NCBI RefSeq assembly: GCF_000003815.2 | Contig: NC_049992.1 | Span: 7,526,493 to 7,590,492 of the forward strand | DNA from: Branchiostoma floridae | Taxonomy: Eukaryota > Chordata > Leptocardii > Amphioxiformes > Branchiostomatidae | Direction: 5' to 3' | Length of the DNA stretch: 64,000 nucleotides | Shown: positions 48,401 through 56,900 of the stretch, piece after piece | Layout: each line of letters starts with the position of its first letter | Position numbering within the stretch: position 1 is the first letter of the stretch | The notes under the pieces: model-generated | Databases searched by the model: none | Told to the model about the DNA's origin: nothing | What the model saw: the letters and a program-made list of their open reading frames with translations, nothing else | Program-made: the position numbers and the translations under genes

Positions 48401-48723
48401 GAAGTTTTCTCACTTTCCGCACGGTCAATTCGCTGTTCCCCTTCTGTTGGATGTTCCGTCCCGACTTTGTGAACAGAAGCGCTACTAGCGTTTTCATGAT
48501 GAACTGCACCACTTGTCTCATCAAGCAACGCAAATTGCCACATGACGATCCCAACAGACAACCAAACCAACGAGACTATCACAGTCACTTTGAGGATGCT
48601 GAAGTTGGAGGGGTAGCGTTCTATTACAATCAGCCTCTCTCCAGAATGCTTCACGGGGATTTTTAGACTGTACATGGCGCCACCTGGCGACTTGGTTCCA
48701 AACTGACGGACAATTTGGTTCAC
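39014..48723 (-). CDS. GALNT: Polypeptide N-acetylgalactosaminyltransferase, 12 exons (one cut by a gap)
   Basis: The family transfers GalNAc from UDP-GalNAc to Ser/Thr of proteins in the Golgi, starting mucin-type O-glycans. Exons (minus): 48723-48352, 47893-47673, 47206-47040, 46668-46544, 45665-45604 (runs into the gap), 45256-45153, 44570-44453, 43847-43659, 42801-42670, 40570-40475, 39825-39673 and 39148-39014 (TAA). All junctions are GT-AG with matching phases. The product is a type II protein: cytoplasmic tail, TM at residues ~43-67, stem, then the GT1 motif ([22 protein letters not shown]), the metal-binding TFLDSHCEC, the Gal/GalNAc-T motif [18 protein letters not shown] and [10 protein letters not shown] ricin-type lectin domain of three repeats follows (CLDVI; FCLQAS; RCLDGS with SQRW). 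Without the gap-interrupted exon, 604 codons are visible, so about 640-650 residues in total, normal for the family. I cannot assign a vertebrate subtype. The introns hold a LINE tail, MITEs and a 471-bp duplication. Confidence 0.92.
39390..39441. repeat. TA dinucleotide repeat
   Basis: About 26 TA units in the last intron of the GalNAc-transferase gene. Overlapping Ile-Tyr frames are shadows. Confidence 0.95.
39673..39825 (-). CDS. GALNT: GALNT exon 11 (ricin beta repeat)
   Basis: The acceptor CCCCACTAG|TACTGG and donor GTCAAG|GTAATG enclose 153 nt, phase 0 on both sides. It encodes [16 protein letters not shown] and EEQKWVVK, the second trefoil repeat. The usual CLD triad reads CLQ here, so this repeat may not bind sugar. 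Confidence 0.88.
39960..40217 (-). mobile_element. LINE 3'-end fragment in GALNT intron
   Basis: The frame holds [20 protein letters not shown], the C-x2-C...H-x4-C tail seen at the end of many non-LTR retrotransposon ORF2 proteins. It lies between GALNT exons 10 and 11 and is not part of the host protein. Confidence 0.65.
40475..40570 (-). CDS. GALNT: GALNT exon 10 (ricin alpha repeat)
   Basis: The acceptor TTCCCCGCAG|ATCTCC and donor ACCCAG|GTATGC enclose 96 nt, phase 0. It encodes [10 protein letters not shown] and [11 protein letters not shown], the first trefoil repeat, with the CLD triad and the CHG-GG-Q signature intact. Confidence 0.9.
41033..41503 (+). repeat. 471-bp direct repeat, copy 1
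   Basis: It is identical by eye to 42017-42487 and lies 984 bp away in the same orientation, in the intron between GALNT exons 9 and 10. It contains overlapping frames of 60 and 126 codons without recognisable domains. The ends do not begin TG and end CA, so it is not a typical LTR pair. Confidence 0.9.
42017..42487 (+). repeat. 471-bp direct repeat, copy 2
   Basis: Second copy of 41033-41503. The flanks differ on both sides; the shared segment starts at TCAGAACACAGTTTTTCGGG and ends at GTGTTATGAGACC. The 513 bp between the copies are unique in the window. Confidence 0.9.
42670..42801 (-). CDS. GALNT: GALNT exon 9 (end of catalytic domain)
   Basis: The acceptor TTAACTAG|TATGAC and donor GGGCAG|GTAAGT enclose 132 nt, phase 0. 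It encodes [20 protein letters not shown] and [10 protein letters not shown], the conserved linker to the ricin domain. Confidence 0.92.
43433..43621. mobile_element. MITE with ~55-bp inverted ends
   Basis: The plus-strand start (TATAGCCTCCATGGCAGGCT) is the imperfect reverse complement of the end (AGCCTGTTATGGAGGCTAT). The inner parts GGCTCATGATACACTTTT and AAAAGTGTATTATGAGCC also match. It lies 40 bp from the donor of GALNT exon 8, in the following intron. Confidence 0.85.
43659..43847 (-). CDS. GALNT: GALNT exon 8 (catalytic)
   Basis: The acceptor CATGACAG|ATCTGG and a weak donor AGAAAG|GTTCTA enclose 189 nt, phase 0. It encodes [20 protein letters not shown], completing the Gal/GalNAc-T motif, then [10 protein letters not shown]. 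The CSH histidine is a metal ligand in the family. Confidence 0.93.
44453..44570 (-). CDS. GALNT: GALNT exon 7 (catalytic, Gal/GalNAc-T motif)
   Basis: The acceptor TTCTACAG|GTCTCC and donor TTCCGG|GTAAAG enclose 118 nt. It encodes [20 protein letters not shown] then [18 protein letters not shown], the hallmark motif of the family. Confidence 0.95.
45153..45256 (-). CDS. GALNT: GALNT exon 6 (catalytic)
   Basis: The acceptor ACTCCACAG|AGTACA and donor ATCAG|GTAAAG enclose 104 nt. It encodes [20 protein letters not shown] and RKSPVDPIR, matching the family stretch just before SPTMAGG. Confidence 0.9.
45405..45503 (+). repeat. Repeat at edge of gap 1, shared with gap 2
   Basis: GGTTCGCGATTTCCAACGTT and the following GGCTATGTTCTCTTGTGC are the reverse complement, with few mismatches, of 51768-51806 at the right edge of the second gap. 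Direct GAAGGGAGTT-type repeats follow (45470-45490). Both gaps therefore sit in copies of one repeat family. Confidence 0.75.
45504..45603. other. Assembly gap 1 (100 N)
   Basis: Exactly 100 N, the usual placeholder for a gap of unknown size. It interrupts GALNT exon 5; about 25-30 codons of the catalytic domain are expected inside it. Confidence 0.98.
45604..45665 (-). CDS. GALNT: GALNT exon 5, truncated by gap (metal-binding DSH)
   Basis: The acceptor TGCGCCTAG|GTCCTG opens the exon in phase 0. It encodes [20 protein letters not shown], with the D-x-H manganese-binding motif, then meets the gap. The rest of the exon is not assembled. Confidence 0.92.
46544..46668 (-). CDS. GALNT: GALNT exon 4 (catalytic)
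   Basis: The acceptor ATTCCAG|ATCACC and donor GAGAG|GTAATT enclose 125 nt. It encodes [20 protein letters not shown] and [18 protein letters not shown], a canonical family segment. Confidence 0.93.
47040..47206 (-). CDS. GALNT: GALNT exon 3 (catalytic, nucleotide binding)
   Basis: The acceptor TTTATACAG|GTGTAA and donor TTTG|GTAAGG enclose 167 nt. It encodes [20 protein letters not shown], then [20 protein letters not shown], the start of the GT-A fold. Confidence 0.93.
47388..47512. repeat. GT/CG alternating purine-pyrimidine tract
   Basis: Over 120 bp of GTGTGT mixed with GCGTGCGTGCGCGCGTGC, in the intron between GALNT exons 2 and 3. Alternating purine-pyrimidine runs of this length favour Z-DNA. 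Overlapping Val-Cys frames are shadows. Confidence 0.9.
47673..47893 (-). CDS. GALNT: GALNT exon 2 (stem and start of catalytic domain)
   Basis: The acceptor CTTTTCAG|AGAGAG and donor GGCT|GTTAGT enclose 221 nt. It encodes a proline-rich stem, then [20 protein letters not shown] and [12 protein letters not shown], the conserved entry to the catalytic domain. Confidence 0.92.
48352..48723 (-). CDS. GALNT: GALNT exon 1 (N-terminus, TM anchor, stem)
   Basis: The ATG at 48723-48721 opens 124 codons to the donor GTAAAG|GTTAGT. It has a basic cytoplasmic tail, then TM residues ~43-67 ([19 protein letters not shown]), then a charged stem. This is the type II layout expected of a Golgi glycosyltransferase. 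The second Met at residue 17 is an alternative start. Confidence 0.88.
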
Positions 48724-49038
48724 GTAGTTGCCAAGTTAAAATTTCTCTTTTGGCCAGACGATCACAGCTCCGGTGAAATATCTACAAGAGAATGGATAAA
48801 AAATGTACCCAGCATGGGGTGTGAACTCCTACTCAACCGAAAGAAGTCTACTCTACTCTACTACTCTACTCAGTTAAGTAGGCTACGAGTATTCCATTGT
48901 AATAGATATGTTGTAGGCAAAGCGGTGTATGCTATAGCGCTATGGTACATCGTTTATAACACTGTCATTGAGAGATATGGAAACATGGCAAAGAATTCCA
49001 ACTATGTCTGTGTCATTTTAGCATGAACAATCCTTTTT

Positions 49039-49398
49039 TTAAAAACAATATTTGGAATGATAATGTAAAACATTTACCGCTTTTATATCCGGACGGACGT
49101 AACAAAATTTTGCCTTGCGTAGAACAATGTAAACACCAAAACACACGCAAGAGGATATCACAACTGCTTGAGTAAAATGATGACGCAAACCCACCTTTTC
49201 TTGAAGTACCCGAGTGCCGGAAGATCGTTTGAAGATACACCTGTTTAGGTCTAGGATCTGTTTTGTGCCGTATGCTAGACGTTGTTGTACCGACGTACTA
49301 TAGTTGGTATATTTCACGGAATAACGGTGACGTATTTTCGAGTATGGTTGGTGAGGTATCGAGTCGACTAGTATGGCAGGTGCTGCATCCGTCAACAT
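49039..49398 (-). CDS. Possible small single-pass membrane protein, 119 aa, or a spliced first exon
   Basis: An open frame runs from an ATG in decent context (GGCCATGT, 49398-49396) to TAA at 49041-49039. Its composition is balanced and it has one hydrophobic stretch near residues 76-94 (FTQAVVISSCVCFGVYIVL) with basic residues after it. No family is recognised. A plausible donor AAAGCG|GTAAAT lies near the 3' end, so it could be the first exon of a longer transcript. It sits 315 bp upstream of the GALNT start on the same strand. Confidence 0.4.
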   Translation of the reverse strand: MLTDAAPAILVDSIPHQPYSKIRHRYSVKYTNYSTSVQQRLAYGTKQILDLNRCIFKRSSGTRVLQEKVGLRHHFTQAVVISSCVCFGVYIVLRKAKFCYVRPDIKAVNVLHYHSKYCF

Positions 49399-49694
49399 GG
49401 CCGTAGGCTAAGTAGAAGGTAACAGCTGGGAAGCCATATTTTCTTAGTAGCAAATGCAACATATTTCTCCACCAATATTTTCCAAAAGTATCGCCCCAAC
49501 TGTGTGACGCCCACCGTTTTGAAATGTGTCATTGGTGAAAGATACTATTTGAAAGATACAGATTATAGGTTAGCTGTCTTTCCTGAAATTTAGCCATTTT
49601 TGCTATTGTTGTTATCGATGTCGATGATGAATAGTAAGTATCTTGTCATTGTGTGGTGTCGGTGGTAACCATGGCACTGCGTTCTGTTTTGCAG

Positions 49695-49932
49695 GGGTTT
49701 TGTGACGATGCACCTCTGCGACTGGGTCTATGTCTATGAGCTCGTTCCTTCCGACAAGGACCACACCAAACTCAAGTATCATTTCGACGAGAAGCTGAAG
49801 ATGATCACTGACTTTCACTCATACATCCGAGAAAGGGTTTACGTCAGGACTCTGTCACTGACTCAAGAAAAAGACATAAAAGACACCGGCGTGGTACTGT
49901 TGAAGGGGTTTTCACAAACTCAGTGTGGCTGA
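49695..49932 (+). pseudogene. Orphan last exon of an ST6Gal-type sialyltransferase
   Basis: After a good acceptor (TCTGTTTTGCAG|GG) the frame reads GFVTMHLCDWVYVYELVPSD, then YHFDEKL, FHSYIRERVYV, DIKDTGVVLLKGF and a C-terminal Cys. This aligns with the last exon of beta-galactoside alpha-2,6-sialyltransferases: GF-TM--LCD-V-VYE--PS, and the H-x4-E sialylmotif VS. The family adds sialic acid to galactose-terminated glycans in the Golgi. No upstream exons are seen on the plus strand; the next DNA to the left belongs to the minus-strand GALNT. It is probably a duplicated or stranded fragment, though exons could be missing from the assembly. Confidence 0.7.
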
Positions 49933-50897
49933 TCAATCAACCAATCAATCAATAACTGGATGGCCTTGTCGGCCTTAGCCGTTCTTCCCGGAGGTCCAGA
50001 TGGGGGGGGGGGGGGTTGTAATGGGAAAAATAGATAGATTAATACAACGTAAGTAAACATTTTACACTGATAACTTTACAATTAATGACCATAATAACTT
50101 AATAGCTACATCGTAATAACGCAAGTTTCAAAATTGCCCTAGGTACTCTGGACTGATGCCGTCACTAGTGTCAAATAATGGAAAAACATGTAAATCACAT
50201 CAACTTCAGTTAGAATTAAATTGACTTGACAAGAGTACGGCTTTCTACTTGTCTCAATAGGTAGATATTTTTGAGGGTAGATTAAACGAATACTAATCCA
50301 TCAAACAGTATGCTGTAGGAGATGAATTGTGAAACATTTTCATAGATAAATGAGTTTGACAACTTATTAAGCAAAAAGATTTTTGTTGCTCGCTGTCACA
50401 AACACATATGACATACCCGCAAACATGTCCTTTTTGACAAATATAATAAATCCTTGACATCGTAGAAGCACAATCGAGATTTATCATAGGGCATTAGATA
50501 ACAATGAGGTAAAAAAAGAAGCTGTCAATAACCGTTCCTGTAGAAGCAATCGTCGCAAAACAAAACTTACATCGAAAAAACATAACGGGGGACAACGTTT
50601 TGCATGTACCACGCGATTCTCCTGCAAAGCTTGTTTTACGTCATATATAAATATGCAAGTTTCTCTGAAACTATCACTATTAAAGTCATCTACGAACTCA
50701 CCTGATTTGTCTACGGTGACAACATCGAAAGTACGATGACATCATCTCATTCAATTGGAATTTTAGCTTTCATCTGATTTTTTTTTCAATTTGTTCAGTA
50801 GGGCCCATGCTTTGGTTTCGATTTGTAGTTCAGTCAACGAGCCCCATACCAGGAGTTTGGTGCGTTTGTGCTGTACGGAGACCTGTAAGCTGTCATC
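49933..50897. other. Intergenic, no gene recognised
   Basis: AT-rich spacer between the sialyltransferase exon and the plus-strand lectin start. It starts with a (CAAT)n-like stretch and a G homopolymer at about 50004-50015. Confidence 0.5.
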
Positions 50898-50946
50898 ATG
50901 CCGGGACGGCAGCAGGACCAGGACAAGGACCAGGCTAGCAACACTG
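50898..50946 (+). CDS. Plus lectin exon 1
   Basis: The ATG at 50898 encodes MPGRQQDQDKDQASNT up to the donor ACTG|GTGGGT, phase 1. Its phase matches every later intron in the gene, which supports this start. Confidence 0.75.
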
Positions 50947-53900
50947 GTGGGTTTTCGTGATTTTCTGACTTCTCTTAAGTTCCTATAAATACAAATGAAA
51001 CACTCGAACCGTTTCAAGATACGTAATATATTTGGTGCACTCTTTCTTGCAGGTGTATTTTTTTGTCTCTTGTCTATTGTCTAGAAGAGGGGCAAATGAA
51101 AGATGGGCATTTTGTGTTTACGTGTGTGTGTATTCTCTAACTATCGCTAGCTATGTAAGTTTATGCACCATTTGGAATGGATAAACACTAAGATAACCAG
51201 AAAACATCGGGATATGAATTTTCGATGACATTCAACTGATTTTGCGCCCTATTGTTTTAAGCAGATTTCTGTATTTTACAACATACAGACAGATTTTGAT
51301 AAAAGAAAGGTAAATTCGAATTTTTATGACTAGCAATCTGATTACAGAAATTTCTATTTCTTCCATGTCAGTTTTCAGATATGTTTTACTCTATGAAGGC
51401 AATGGCTACATTTCCAAATAGTACTATCTTTAACGTAAAATATGAATTCTTTAGACTCCACTGCAGTCTTCGAACGGGGCTGGTTTTTTTGGGGGGGGGG
51501 GGGGGGGGNNNNNNNNNNNNNNNNNNNNNNNNNNNNNNNNNNNNNNNNNNNNNNNNNNNNNNNNNNNNNNNNNNNNNNNNNNNNNNNNNNNNNNNNNNNN
51601 NNNNNNNNNNNNNNNNNNNNNNNNNNNNNNNNNNNNNNNNNNNNNNNNNNNNNNNNNNNNNNNNNNNNNNNNNNNNNNNNNNNNNNNNNNNNNNNNNNNN
51701 NNNNNNNNNNNNNNNNNNNNNNNNNNNNNNNNNNNNNNNNNNNNNNNNNNNNNNNNNNNNNNNNNNNGCACAAGAGAACCTAGCCAACTTTGAAAATCGC
51801 GAACCAACGCACCCCCCCTCCACACACACACATAAAAACCAGCCCCGTTCGAAGACTGCAACGGAGTCTATGAATTTTTCTCATTTGAATATTAATTTCT
51901 GCAGACACCACGCACATGCAGAAGCGCCAGACTAATTGGTGGTGGTCGATGGCTGACGCAGCTGCGAGTAACGCCAATCCTGTGTACGTCACCAGAACAG
52001 GTAAAAGTTTTATTTATTGCGTTCAATTCAATGCATTGACGTCTTACTAATACAGTAGAAGCCGCTTTATTGCACATCCTATTTGCCATCGTATTTCGTG
52101 CAATTATCCGGGTGGTGCAATAATGCGAAGTTATCTAGCTGGACCGCACTGGTTTGGGATTTTGGAATTCCGTGCAGTTAACAGAAGTGTGCGTCAATCC
52201 GTTGTGCAATTAACTGGCTTCTACTGTAGCATAATAAAAGGGGGATGCTCTGAGCTAGGGATTAATCGATTTCTTTTGTCAGGGTCTTTGTGAAGGAATA
52301 TCTAATCTAGTAGGTTTACTACGTATTCATTGTCATCACATTTGTTTCAAAATAGGGACGAAAGGAGTATCACTGGATGTAGGCATATCAAGATTGTAAG
52401 ATTAACATTTAAAAATGAATGCTTAAACTAATGTCAACAAGGCGATAAAAAAAACAACTTTAAAAGAATGGTTTAATAAGAACAAGCAAGAGAAAACTAT
52501 TTAGAAAAGGCGAGGGGAAAGACAGTCACATTTTTTAGGTAAATAAAATGAAAAGACTAAATACGCTGTGAGCATAGAACTTATTTTGAGATGTACTGTG
52601 CTTTATGCCACCTTGTAGGAAAACAATACTTACATTAACACTTTCAAAATTCAAAACAGTATGTTTATAATGAAAATAAACAAACATTGCAGGCTTGTGA
52701 CAGATAACAATAATGTTGTCTCTATTTCTGTGCCATCACTGGATTGTATCTATTGTCCTTATTGTGGATTTATTGTAAAGTATTTTCTATTTTTCCATTG
52801 TTGTTTTTACTTGGTCATATTCACAACAAAAGCTGTTCAAAATACCATCATTGGCTGTACGCTTGCCAGGACAACAATTGGCAAGGGCGTCTTACTATAT
52901 GATTTTAAAGAAACAAATAAACAACAAAAATGAACGCAGTGCATGGAATGTGCAGCAAATATTTTATGAAATTGTAGTATAAAAAATCACTCACCACAGT
53001 AGGCGAAGTTAGACTCAACTTAGTATCAACACGATTTTTTGTTTTCTTGAATCAGCGACCTCCGACACAGCCACTGAAAAGACGGCGGGTAGCTGTCTGA
53101 GCAAAAAGCTGTGGGCCGCGATACCGTTTGTGCTTGTCGTTATTGTGGTTTTCGTGGCTTTACTTGCAGGTCAGTTGGTGTATAACTTGCCAATAAATTC
53201 TTGTAATCTCCTTAGTTAAGGTTATACTACTATTAATTATTGCAGGTCATCCATTGTTGTTTGCGCATACTGACAATTATTATGTCAAGTTACGTAGAGA
53301 AAGACATTGTTTTTGCTGGTGTTTTTCGTCTTCTTCTTTCTCTTTTCTCTTTTTTTCTCTGTCATGAAGGTTCAATGGGATCAACCATGCAAACCTTATC
53401 TATGTTAGTATACTTGTTAATGTGAACAATATATATAATAACAATATATAATAAGAACAATTGCACACTTTTGATTCTATGCCAAAACGTTTCTCAAAGT
53501 ATGTTTATTATCGCAGTAATTCAATGGATGAATCCAGTTGCATATATTATGTTAATATTTCTTGGCGTTGCCTCTGGGGTGAGCCTTTTGGTATATTATT
53601 GTGCACGAGTAGTTTGACAAAAGGCAAATTACTGGGAGGGAAACATTCTGCATTTTCTCAAAAAAATATCGCATTTCTACTCCATTTCAAGTCTTGTTTG
53701 AGTCTAATATCTTAAGATAATATCGCAATGATTTCGTGATTTTCTTCTTTCGTTGCTCAGTTAAAGTCATCGCCCTTTCTAATGAGATGTCCGAACTTAG
53801 AGTACAGAACCAACAAATCAGGCAACGACTTGTAGAATTAAAAAGTAAGTAAAATGTCTTCATAAAAATGCATTAATTAATATTTAATGACCTTATCAAA

Positions 53901-56900
53901 ATGTAGAGGTTATACTTCATGTTCTACAGAACGATTTATCTTTCAATTATACTAATTACTCTGATCTTTACTGTAACAATCAGTAACAGAATAAATTTCA
54001 TGTGTCAACTTGTTATTATGTTTATTGCTTTTACGGGAAAGTTTACCGTAATGTTGTAAGGTGAACTCTCTTGAACAACTATTTCAACATCATAAAATTA
54101 GGGTTATCAGTTATCACAGTCTCTATCGTTCTTTGGACCTTTAGATCCAGCTGGACCTGTCGGGCCTCCTGGACCTCCAGGAAAAACGGGACCAGCCTAC
54201 CCAAATGGAACCTCGATGTGTTTGAGACCAGCTGAAACACCAGAACCTCTTCAAACATCAGCACAATTTGAGTCGAATGAAGGTAACACGACCATTCTCT
54301 TTTGTTCCATGCTCCTACGCAGAGGGACCACAGTCGTGTCGAAACTCCCTGTGGTCACCTCTGCTGTTTGGTGCACTCAGATCAGTTACTGACGCCCTGC
54401 TTATACTAAATATTAATGAAGTTACCCTTATATGAGCCGTTGGGATCGGGCGCAGGAGGATGGAGCTATGTAAGACGTAACATGATTTGCTGATAGCGGT
54501 CTTTACGAGATGGCTTTCGTAAACAGAAAGCCCAACAAAGGCCTATTCTCTGATTGGCTGACAGCTGGTTTGTGGTGACGCTCACAGTAACTGCTGGTGG
54601 GCCTCCAGACAGCAGGGCCCCAATAGGCAGTTGGCTAGCCGTTGGGGACCGTGCGTAGGAGGATTTTGTTCATACAAATCAATCATTTTAGGGTAAAGTT
54701 ACATGTACAACCAAATTGGTTTTTAGTTGTTCAGTTGTTTACCTGGTTTCTAAGCTTTATGACTGCTTTTTCTTATCATTGTATTATCCCGGGCGATGGT
54801 CGGAAATGGCCTTCAGTCTCACCAACTCAGGAACACACCGCCAGCCACCACTGGATAAAAACTCGGTTGATTTTTTCCTAAGCTAAAGCTAAGGGCACAA
54901 CCCACCGTACGTGCAAATACGTGCTGTCTACGTGCAAAAACGTGGGCAATCTTTTGGGATCCGTAAGTGGTAAGTACCGCCTCCGTACGAGCTCGTAAGG
55001 AATACGACGGATTTTGGAGCACGTAGACATGCAAGCCGAAGAACTTTACGTTCTGGCGAAACTTTTTGTGTCATCAGGCTAGCCGGCTGTGGATTCGCCC
55101 CCATACGTGCCAGTACGGGCGACGCGCCTGCCCTGCACAGCTAGAACGTTTTCAGAAATACGTGGCGGACGTGGCCTCCCAATAAAACGTACCGACAAAT
55201 TGCACGTACGTAGCTGTAGAGGTGAGCGGCCACCAGCTCTCGGTGCAGGGTGTCAGAAGATTGTGTAATTACAGGACCATCAGAGATCATTTTGTCCTTG
55301 AAGTTAAAAATCGCTTTGATGCTCTCTCTGACCCAACAGACGACATAGAAACGACATATAACAACCTTGTCAAGGCCAACGAAGATGTGTCACTCACAAC
55401 CCTACCCAAGAGGGAGAAAAGGAAAACCACACCTTTTAGCCTGCACAAACAAGTCTCGGCCGCACGCAAGAAAGTGACGGAAGTTACAAAACTCCATGAG
55501 AAAAGACCAACAAGACTTTCCCTTAAGAAAGTTACTAAAGCACAAAGAGAGCTAGATATCGCCTACGCTAGTGCTCAAGCAGAATACATCAAAGGGAAAA
55601 TAGACAAAATTAGCCTCCTGCATGCAACTAGACAATATGAAGCAGCATGGAAAACAATTAATGAACTCAGTGGACGGAAAGCCCAACCTACAAGCAAGAT
55701 AAAAGGAGGATCCCAAGAAAACAGGAAGGCCAACTGGCTCTCACACTTCAAGTCCTTACTTGGAGAAGTTCCCAAGTTACCACCTAACCAACCGTTAAGA
55801 AGGATACAGGTGTCTGAAGAGCTTAATATATCAACTGAGCCCTTCTCACTAGAAGAACTTGAAGCCGCACTGGACTCTTTCTCTAACAACAAATCCCCTG
55901 GACTTGACAACATCCCTACCATAATATGGAAGGATCCGGTATTCCATGATTTGCTTCTTCACCTGTGTAACAACACCTTCCTTACACACAAACCTCCTTC
56001 TGCCTGGCTCAAAGGTGGTATTATTCCAGTACCCAAGAAAGGAGATTTGACTTCAGTTGCAAACTACCGTGGGATCACTCTTACTCCTATAGCTGCCAAG
56101 GTTTACAACAAGTTGCTACTTAACCGTCTAGTTCCTGCAGTAGACCCACTCTTAAGAAAGAACCAGAACGGCTTCCGAAGAGGTAGATCCACCATAGCAC
56201 AAATACTCTCCATCCGCAGAATAATAGAGGAAATGAGAAGATGCGACAGAAATCTTGTACTACTGTTTGTCGATTTCCGAAAGGCCTTCGACTCCATAGA
56301 CAGAAACATTATGTTTGAGATACTTAGTCTGTATGGAATACCATTACCCATCGTCAGTGCAATCAAGGCACTATATACGAACACCACTGCTACTGTGATA
56401 ACTCCCGATGGTGAAACAAGCCCGTTTGAGGTCACAGCCGGTGTCCTGCAAGGAGACACATTAGCACCTTTTCTTTTCATCATAGTGCTTGACTATGTAC
56501 TACGTCTCTCATTGGACAGCATGCAGGAAAAGGGTATAGAAATTCAACCTAGAAGAAGCAGTCGCCACTTAGCTGTGAATCTTACAGACCTAGATTTTGC
56601 AGACGATCTAGCACTGTTAACACACCTAGTCAAGGATGCTGAAGATCTTCTGCAGTCTCTCGAGAAAGCAGCGGCCCAAGTTGGACTCTATTGTAATGCA
56701 GCAAAAACTGAATTCATAAAAACAAGTACAAGTATTACTATTGCACCAACTGATCTCAAATCCCTATCTGGAACTTGCCTAAAAGAAGTCGAGGACTTTA
56801 AGTATCTCGGGTCTTACATTATGAACTCAGAAAAGGACTTAAGCATTAGGAAAGCCATGGCCTGGAATGCTTGTAACAAACTGGATAAGATCTGGCGCTC

